Part shown: in pieces, positions 1 through 6,100 of the stretch
Layout of the letters: the number at the start of each line of letters is the position of its first letter
Numbering within the stretch: the first letter of the stretch is position 1
Assembly (NCBI GenBank): GCA_022601215.1
Contig: JAHZIZ010000340.1
Coordinates: 1 to 6,201, forward strand
Reading direction: 5' to 3'
Origin: Bacteroidota bacterium
GTDB lineage: Bacteria; Bacteroidota; Bacteroidia; Flavobacteriales; Flavobacteriaceae
Length of the DNA: 6,201 bases
Program-made: the position numbers and the translations under genes
Notes under the pieces: generated by a model
What the model was told of the DNA's origin: nothing
Database searches by the model: none
The model's input: only the letters and a program-made list of their open reading frames with translations

Positions 1-457
1 AATTCACCTGAGTTTGGCTAGTAAAACTCTGCCCATCCAGGCCTCCTATTATTTTTGTAGTTTTTTGTTTATTGGTAATCCTCTTAAAAGGGATGCTATC
101 TATTTCAGTATCAAAGAATCCCGCCGACAACTTGTAATCTTCCTCAATGATTCCATCCGAAAAAATTATAGTCTCATTTTTATCCTCATTGACTATTCGG
201 TACACCAACTCGCTAAAACTAACATGCTGCGGAGTATCTAAACTATCTGCCAACCCGCTATAAAGGGTATAATAATCGTCAATCTCTCTAAGTTGAACTC
301 CTTTAGAGACATCTGTTAAGACTTGCATCACATTAAATGTAAATTGATCTTCCTTTGTCTTATAGGCATTGTTAATCCAATAACCTTGAACAAAAATAAT
401 CCCTAATAACGATAAGGTCATAGAGCCAATAAGTAGGGCAAACAGCTTTTTGTTCAT
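1..457 (-). CDS. Sensor histidine kinase, N-terminal part only (gene runs off the left edge)
   Basis: An open frame of 152 codons runs from an ATG at 457-455 to base 1 with no stop, so only the N-terminus is visible. The protein begins MNKKLFALLIGSMTLSLLGI and has a clear membrane helix at about residues 5-25, ending FVQGYWI. About 125 hydrophilic residues follow, which would form a periplasmic sensor region. The short basic start, the helix, the VQGYWI end and a following segment such as QFTFNVMQVLTDVSK are what I remember of flavobacterial two-component sensor kinases. In that family, HisKA and ATPase domains would follow, but neither is in this window, so the kinase assignment rests on N-terminal resemblance alone. 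The gene is 81 bases downstream of coaE on the same strand. Its input signal and partner regulator cannot be told. It could instead be another membrane-anchored protein with the same type of N-terminus. Confidence 0.72.
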   Translation of the reverse strand, partial: MNKKLFALLIGSMTLSLLGIIFVQGYWINNAYKTKEDQFTFNVMQVLTDVSKGVQLREIDDYYTLYSGLADSLDTPQHVSFSELVYRIVNEDKNETIIFSDGIIEEDYKLSAGFFDTEIDSIPFKRITNKQKTTKIIGGLDGQSFTSQTQVN

Positions 458-461
458 TCAT

Positions 462-469
462 CAAAATTA
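462..469 (-). promoter_or_regulatory. Candidate Bacteroidota -7 box before the kinase gene
   Basis: On the minus strand this reads TAATTTTG and matches the Bacteroidota sigma-factor -7 consensus TAnnTTTG. It ends 4 bases before the kinase ATG, so transcription from it would be leaderless or nearly so. I find no TTTG -33 element at the usual distance of about 19-21 bases upstream. The region is very AT-rich, so a chance match is quite possible. Confidence 0.25.
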
Positions 470-497
470 AGATTTTAACATTTAGCGCTTAGGCTGT

Positions 498-512
498 TTA
501 ACCAAAAGTTAA
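498..512. promoter_or_regulatory. Inverted repeat TTAAC-N5-GTTAA in the coaE-kinase gap
   Basis: The 81-base gap between coaE and the kinase holds a perfect 5-base inverted repeat, TTAAC and GTTAA, with a 5-base spacer (CAAAA on the plus strand). The right half lies within GTTAAC, which is itself a palindrome. Its size and symmetry suit a dimeric regulator's binding site, 41 bases upstream of the kinase ATG. Arms this short in AT-rich DNA can occur by chance, and it has neither the stem nor the T-run of a terminator. Confidence 0.25.
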
Positions 513-538
513 CAAACGAAGTAATAGTAAGGTATTGG

Positions 539-1117
539 CTACTGAGATAAGGTGTTATGAATTTCTTTCACTGCCGCTTTGGTTGCCTCCATTTCTATGT
601 TTTCAATGTGGAAGTCGGCCAGAGGTAGTTTTCGCTCATCACTCCATTGATGCTTCATCCTATTCGCAAGATCTATTGCCGTTGTTTTATCCCGCATTAA
701 CACACGCTCAACGCGCAGTTTCTTAGGAGCAGTAACTAGTAAGACAGCATCACAGTCTTTTTCACCTCCATGTTCAAAGAGAATGGCTACTTCTTTAATA
801 ACGTAAGGTCCCTCCTGTTTTTTAACCCAACGTTTAAAGTGCTGTGCAACCTTGGGATGAATAATAGCATTTACCTGGGCCAACAGCTGACTATCTTTAA
901 AGATTAGATTAGCCACATAATGTTTATTAAGGCCTTCCTCTGAATAAGCCTCCTCCCCTAACAGGGCAATCAACTTACGTCGTATCACTTTAGATCTATT
1001 AGTCAAAGCTTTAGCTTCTACATCTGCAATATAAACAGGTACTCCAAGAGCACTAAACATCTTAGCAACGGTAGATTTTCCGCTCCCGATTCCACCCGTA
1101 AGTCCAATGATTTTCAA
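539..1117 (-). CDS. coaE: Dephospho-CoA kinase
   Basis: This 192-residue cytoplasmic enzyme phosphorylates the ribose 3'-hydroxyl of dephospho-CoA with ATP, the last step of coenzyme A synthesis. The length is typical for CoaE. A P-loop GGIGSGKST lies at residues 8-16. The segment PVYIADVEAK (27-36) carries the conserved acidic residue D32 at the place of the family's IDAD motif. IIHPKV (85-90) and KEVAILFEHG (108-117) match the substrate and core motifs. RVERVLMRD (135-143) and the RMKHQWSDERK segment (153-163) match the lid and C-terminal helices. The start is a TTG at 1117-1115. No ATG, GTG or CTG lies in frame between it and the preceding in-frame stop, and TTG gives exactly the family N-terminus MKIIGLTGG. 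It starts one base after the YbbR gene's stop, so translational coupling is likely. The stop is TAG. Confidence 0.95.
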   Translation of the reverse strand: MKIIGLTGGIGSGKSTVAKMFSALGVPVYIADVEAKALTNRSKVIRRKLIALLGEEAYSEEGLNKHYVANLIFKDSQLLAQVNAIIHPKVAQHFKRWVKKQEGPYVIKEVAILFEHGGEKDCDAVLLVTAPKKLRVERVLMRDKTTAIDLANRMKHQWSDERKLPLADFHIENIEMEATKAAVKEIHNTLSQ

Positions 1118-1118
1118 A

Positions 1119-2060
1119 TTATTTAAATATTAGGTATTCTATCTTCTTAGTGGCCAGTTCTAACTGGTGAATATTTTCAGGTTGTTTAATAACTTTAGGC
1201 ACCATAAAATTGACCCCATTAGTCAAACTTGTAATATCACAGGCCACCATAAAGTCATTGGCTGTGATATCGTTAAATTGATGGACAGACACATTAAAAG
1301 TCAACTCTAATTTTTCTGGTAATAATTTAAAGGCAGTATCTTCTGGCACATTTTGCAATATAATTGGAACAATCACTTTTTTCTGTGTGAACTCATCCAC
1401 GTTCACTTTCACTTCTACTTGTTCTTGTGAGACAAAGATTTTTTCAGGAACCTTTAGGTTTAATTGATTTTCAATTTTTTCTGAAACATTCTTCGCAACC
1501 AACTCCTCGGTCGTTATTTCTGTGATGGTATTTATAATTTCTGATGGTCCAAATACTGTCACTGAATCTGGAGTGACTATAAAATTACCGAGTGACCAGA
1601 ATCCTTCTTTATATGAAACATCTGTTTTTAATTGAATAGGGACTTTTTTAGACAGCATGGCATCCAATCCAATGACAAGCTCTTCGACCGATAGACTTTC
1701 CACCTTTAACTTATCATCTATCTGACTATTAATCATCTTACTAATTTCTAAATCGGAAATAAAAATTAAGGTATCCCCTGTTTCATAGTATTTAGAGACA
1801 TCAATTGTGAGTGTGGGATTGTTAAATTTATAGGATAATGACTGAAAGCCATTAATAAATGCACCAAAGGAAAGTTCGTTAACCGACGAATCGGTTATTG
1901 AAGATGATTCTGGAATATTGGTATATACGATGGATGTGGGTATAATATTATTGGACTCCTTAGAAAATTTTGTCAGCGTCCAAAAAATTATGGATAGGAG
2001 TAAAAAAAATAAAAATGACTTAAGTTTAGAAGTCATGTATGTAGCTTTCGGTTGGCTCAT
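1119..2060 (-). CDS. YbbR-like domain protein, membrane anchored
   Basis: This 313-residue protein has one N-terminal membrane helix (about residues 14-30, FLFFLLLSIIFWTLT) followed by an extracytoplasmic beta-rich part. The rest reads as about three YbbR-type repeats: roughly residues 38-125, 139-222 (VPIQLKTDV through the typical VTPDSVTVFGP) and 229-312 (VPIILQNVPE through the C-terminus). In Firmicutes the YbbR protein CdaR partners the diadenylate cyclase CdaA. No cyclase gene lies in this window, and the role of the flavobacterial homologues is not established. The ATG at 2060-2058 lies 9 bases after the glycosyltransferase stop. A second in-frame ATG at residue 9 (2036) would give a shorter tail before the helix and cannot be excluded. 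The stop lies one base before the coaE start, and this pairing with coaE is, as far as I recall, common in the Flavobacteriia. Confidence 0.85.
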   Translation of the reverse strand: MSQPKATYMTSKLKSFLFFLLLSIIFWTLTKFSKESNNIIPTSIVYTNIPESSSITDSSVNELSFGAFINGFQSLSYKFNNPTLTIDVSKYYETGDTLIFISDLEISKMINSQIDDKLKVESLSVEELVIGLDAMLSKKVPIQLKTDVSYKEGFWSLGNFIVTPDSVTVFGPSEIINTITEITTEELVAKNVSEKIENQLNLKVPEKIFVSQEQVEVKVNVDEFTQKKVIVPIILQNVPEDTAFKLLPEKLELTFNVSVHQFNDITANDFMVACDITSLTNGVNFMVPKVIKQPENIHQLELATKKIEYLIFK

Positions 2061-2069
2061 CCACTAAAA

Positions 2070-3071
2070 TTACTTAAAAAATAAATGAGGGAATTGTTTT
2101 TCAGGGTCTTTCTTTAGCAAACCAATATAGATTGAAGATTTAAAAAAGGCCATTCCGTAGCCAAAAAATTGTATAAACACTGCAAATACAGCAAGAGTAC
2201 CTATAACGACACTTTTATTCCTAAGTGTTGCGTCAATTGCAATTAAAACAATATAAACTAGTAAAGGAAGAATCATCATCCAATGAAAGAGCATTGCAAA
2301 TACTGAAGAAGTCACTGTAAATAAGACAAAAAAGAAAGGAAACCAATAGGTAATCTTGGCAGAATTTGGGTGCCAACTATTTAATATTGGCCTTACGGCT
2401 CCAAATTTCTTGACCTGTATATAAAATTTATTCCATGAGATTCTCCTTTTATGGTATACGAAGGCATTAGGTATAAAACTAGTAGTAAAACCTGCCTTTT
2501 CAATACGTTGAGAAAGGTCGGGGTCTTCTCCTGGATGTATTTTTGCGAATCCCTTTGTGCTTTCAAAAGCTTGTTTAGAGATTCCCATATTAAAACTTCT
2601 TGGTTCAAATTTATTTACACTTTTTTCACTTCCTCGTATCCCTCCAGTTGTTAAAAACGATGTCATGGTGTAATTGATAGCCTTCTGTAAAGGTGTAAAA
2701 CTCTCATGTGCTGCATCTGCTCCACCAAAACAATCTACATAGTTCATTTTTAAATAGGCATGAACCGTATTTAAATAATGAGGAGGTACTAAGCAATCTG
2801 AGTCTAAAACAATGAAGTAATTCCCTTGGGCTTTTCTCATTCCATAATTTCTGGAATCTCCAGGGCCCGAATTCTCTTTATAGAAATAGGAAATGGATAA
2901 CTTATTTGCAAAGTCTTGTACTATAGTTTCGGAGGTTTCTGTTGAACCATCTTCAATGAGTACAATTTCAAAAGGCTCATTAAAATCAATATCCAAAAAG
3001 CTTTGGAGAAGTTCTCTTACCTCTTGAGGTCTGTTGTAAACAGGAATAATAAAGGAATACGCTAATTTCAT
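2070..3071 (-). CDS. Family 2 glycosyltransferase with C-terminal membrane helices
   Basis: This 333-residue inner-membrane protein has an N-terminal GT-A catalytic domain facing the cytoplasm. Visible GT2 motifs, numbered from the chosen start, are FIIPVYNRP (7-15), IEDGSTE (39-45), SGPGDSRNYG (68-77), the metal-binding LDSDC with D90-x-D92, and GEDPDLSQR (181-189), where the ED pair suits the catalytic base. YHKRRISW (206-213) resembles the acceptor-side H-x-R-R motif of processive and lipid-linked GT2 enzymes. Three hydrophobic segments follow at about 242-262, 264-282 and 287-311, then a short basic tail. The likely role is transfer of a sugar from a nucleotide or lipid donor to an envelope polysaccharide or lipid, but the substrates cannot be read. 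I chose the ATG at 3071 because MKLAYSFIIPVYN matches the family. A TTG three codons upstream (3080) would add only LYP and overlaps a possible promoter box. It heads the run with the YbbR gene and coaE. Confidence 0.9.
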   Translation of the reverse strand: MKLAYSFIIPVYNRPQEVRELLQSFLDIDFNEPFEIVLIEDGSTETSETIVQDFANKLSISYFYKENSGPGDSRNYGMRKAQGNYFIVLDSDCLVPPHYLNTVHAYLKMNYVDCFGGADAAHESFTPLQKAINYTMTSFLTTGGIRGSEKSVNKFEPRSFNMGISKQAFESTKGFAKIHPGEDPDLSQRIEKAGFTTSFIPNAFVYHKRRISWNKFYIQVKKFGAVRPILNSWHPNSAKITYWFPFFFVLFTVTSSVFAMLFHWMMILPLLVYIVLIAIDATLRNKSVVIGTLAVFAVFIQFFGYGMAFFKSSIYIGLLKKDPEKQFPHLFFK

Positions 3072-3077
3072 TGGGTA

Positions 3078-3085
3078 CAAAAATA
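3078..3085 (-). promoter_or_regulatory. Candidate Bacteroidota -7 box before the glycosyltransferase gene
   Basis: On the minus strand this reads TATTTTTG, a match to the TAnnTTTG -7 consensus. It lies between the upstream terminator and the ATG at 3071, where a promoter for this operon is expected. It ends 6 bases before the ATG, which implies a very short or absent leader. I find no convincing TTTG -33 element; that distance falls inside the terminator hairpin. The operon could instead rely on terminator read-through. Confidence 0.35.
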
Positions 3086-3091
3086 CACAAT

Positions 3092-3129
3092 AAAAAAAGC
3101 CATCCCAGTAAAAACCAGGATGGCTTCTT
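3092..3129 (-). terminator. Rho-independent terminator of the T9SS protein gene
   Basis: On the minus strand a perfect 9-base stem, AAGCCATCC (3126-3118) with GGATGGCTT (3105-3097), is extended inward by two G-U wobbles and one G-C pair to leave a six-base UUUUUA loop. A seven-T run (3098-3092) begins at the stem's last two bases. Flanking A and T residues could lengthen the stem further. It begins about 20 bases after the TAG stop at 3148. The plus-strand side lacks a continuous T-run, so it serves minus-strand transcription and separates the secreted protein gene from the glycosyltransferase operon. Confidence 0.88.
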
Positions 3130-3147
3130 ATTAATTAACTATAAAAT

Positions 3148-6100
3148 CTACTTTTTCAGAATTTTATATGTTCCAACTTGACCATTAATACTTACTTGCA
3201 TTAAGTAAGCACCTTGAGACAAGGCAGAAATATTAATTTGAGAGGTAGTCGCATTAATATCTTGAACAAGTACTCTCTGTCCTAGGATACTATATACTTC
3301 AACACTTTCAATTAACTCAGCAGAAGAAAGATTAATTACTTCATCAGCTGGGTTTGGATAGAAGCTAAATCCATAAGCCTCTAATTCTTCCACTCCTAAA
3401 GTTTCACACTCATCAAATATGATGTCTGTAACACCTCCTGAGTTTACTACGAAACAGTAGTAAGATTGTCCAGCTACAGCTGGAATTCTTGCTGTTACGT
3501 TAGGGAAACATTGGTTTTCGAACCAGTCAACTAACACAAGCTCATCTTCAGTAGAAGACTCGTTTGGAGCTGTATAGAAAGTAACTGAAGTTACTCCAGC
3601 TGGAGTACCTACTGTACCTCTAATGAATCCATCTCCTGTTGGAGTTAATTTGTACCATACTCCGTTAGCACCATCAATGTTACAGTCAGTAGGGTTACCA
3701 TCCTCTGTTGTAGCTCCAGGCATAACAACATCAGTATCTGTAAATGGACATCCAACTTCGTCTAAGTCAATTGCATTTGCAATTTCGTCATTTGGTGGAG
3801 GTACAATGGTACAAGTCATAGTAATATCGAAATCTCCTTGATCTCCATTAAATCCATGAACTAAGATGTAGAACGTTGTATTTCCATCACTTTGGAATTC
3901 AACTTCAGATTGGAAATCTGTACAGTTTGCAGAATCATCGTTACCAGCAACACAAGTTAATGGTGGTGCTCCACAATCTCCTGTGTACACAGAAATCTTA
4001 GTATCATAATCTGTATTAGCACTACAAGTAGATACCAAAATATCTGATGGGAATCCACTAGTATCTTCGTATACATACCATACTCCAGGTGCACTTGTTG
4101 TAGTGTCACAATCAGGAGCTGCTCCTGTATCGTCCGTAGCATTTAATGTAGTTCCAGCTAAAGTATCTCCACAAGCGATAGCTAATGCGCCATCACACAT
4201 ATCATTTACTGGAGGATCAACACAAGTGATTGCCATACTAAAGGCTCCAACATCACCAGCACCAAATCCTTCTACAGCGATATAGTACGTAGAAGTACCA
4301 TCAGAGAAGAATGATAACTCAGACTGTAATCCACAAGAATCATCGTTAGTAGCAACTTCGTTACCATCACACGCATCATATACAGTTAAACGAGAATCGT
4401 ATCCTGTACCACCGTCACATAAAGAAACAGTTACTACTTGAGGAGAACCTGTTCCTGTGAAAGAATACCACTCATCTGGAGCTGCACTATTTCCACCTGT
4501 ATCAGTGTTATCACTAGTATCACCAACTACTACATCATCACAAGCTACTGGAATTGCTCCACCACACTCGTCTTCTGTAAGAACTGGTCCAGTAGAACAG
4601 TTACCAAATGCAAACTGAGCAATAAGCTCTACGTTAGCACCAGAAAGGTCTTCCATTTCTACACTTGTAATAATTTCTTCAGCAATGTATCCGAAGAAAA
4701 CAGGACCTTGACTCGTAACATCTACAGTTACAGTTTCAATTAATCCACTAGCTCCAAATATTCTTAAATCTACTGGAGATCCAGACACTAATGAATGTAA
4801 GTCAAAACCAAATGCATTCATATCATTGTCAGGGAAGTTGATAATTGTATACGATGTAAATTGGTTCGTACCAACCACATCATCAACATTCACACTAAAT
4901 CCAGCTGGTGCAAACACCATAGGATCTGTTTCATCTGGAGTAGAAGATGTAATTACAATTCCATCTAGAATCTCTCCAGCAGGGAAACAGCTGTTTCCTG
5001 CAGCACTGATTGGTCCATCACAACCTTGAATTGCAGCAGGACCGCCTCCAAAGTCTTCCAAGAAAGCAGTTCCCAATGCCAATTCAGCATCAAAAGCAGC
5101 TCTATCATCATAAGTTCCAGCAGTACAGAAGTCTCCGCCTCCGCCACCGATCTCGGTACATTCAGCTACAAAGGTATAAACACCATCTTGTCCTGGTCCA
5201 GGAATAATCCATCCAGTTCCATCGTTAAATGCTAGATCTGCTCCATTAGCACTTGCCGTACTATCTTCCCAGAACGCATTCGCTCCATCTGAAGTAACTA
5301 CTTGGATAGCTACCCAGTAAGGAGTATCTGCACCAGCATCACCAGCTAAAGCAACTGGCGTAAGATCGATGGTTACTTCTGAAATATCAAGACCAAAGTT
5401 ACTACCTACAACAACTTGTGAAGTTGGCACTAATCCTAATTGTTGATCGATCATAGTTCCTGGTAAACCAGCAGCATCGTCAAAAATTGTTACATCAACA
5501 GTCGTAGCAGTAGCTCCAACTGACATAAAGATGTTAGGTACAATAGATGATAACATAGCATCAAATCCTGTTGCTACAGTAATATCGTTTGCTGCAGTCC
5601 AGTTATTGTTTGCACTACATCCTCTTCCATTTTCGAAAGCATTACTTGGATTAGACTCATCACAAGCAACAGGTGCACTACCAATATCAGTACAATCTGC
5701 TACATATGTATATACACCATCTTGTCCTGGTCCAGGAATGATCCATCCCGTTCCATCGTTAAATGCTAAATCTGCTCCGATAGACGTTGCCGTAGTATCT
5801 TCCCAGAATGCATTTGCTCCGTCTGAAGTAGTTACCTGAATAGCTACCCAGTAAGGTACATCCATGGCTGCATCTCCAGCTAAAGCAACTGGTGTAAGAT
5901 CTAATGTTACAGCAGAAATATCAAGACCGAAGTTACTACCTACAACTACTTGTGAAGTTGGCACTACAGCTAATTGCTGATCGATCATAGTTCCTGGTAA
6001 TCCACCAGCATCTTCAAAAATTGTTACATCAACTGTTGTAGCAGTAGCTCCAACTGACATAAAGATATTTGGTACAATAGAAGATAACATAGCGTCAAAT

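Noticed and set aside
1018..1028. Loss of a catalytic residue in CoaE, because the usual IDAD motif reads YIADVEAK
   Set aside because: D32 aligns with the second, conserved aspartate, and I recall this variant in flavobacterial CoaE, so there is no reason to call the enzyme inactive.
1119..2060. c-di-AMP signalling locus because of the YbbR protein
   Set aside because: No diadenylate cyclase or phosphodiesterase gene is in the window, so the link would rest only on a distant Firmicutes parallel.
2393..2608. Extra minus-strand frames inside the glycosyltransferase and the secreted protein (also 3957-4142 and 4965-5147)
   Set aside because: They lie fully inside strongly supported genes in another frame and show no domain or start signal.
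3072..3080. TTG start for the glycosyltransferase at 3080
   Set aside because: An ATG three codons later gives the expected MKLAYSFIIPVYN start, and the TTG overlaps the possible promoter box.
5010..5235. Open frames on the plus strand opposite the repeat region and elsewhere (for example 14-241, 535-726, 4438-4743, 5531-5839)
   Set aside because: They are antisense to well-supported genes, have no recognisable motifs, and their translations show the composition expected of shadow frames.
3148..6090. Start of the large protein at the ATG at 6090
   Set aside because: The frame stays open through to 6201, and the upstream residues match copy B's upstream residues in register, so the ATG is an internal methionine of a repeat module.
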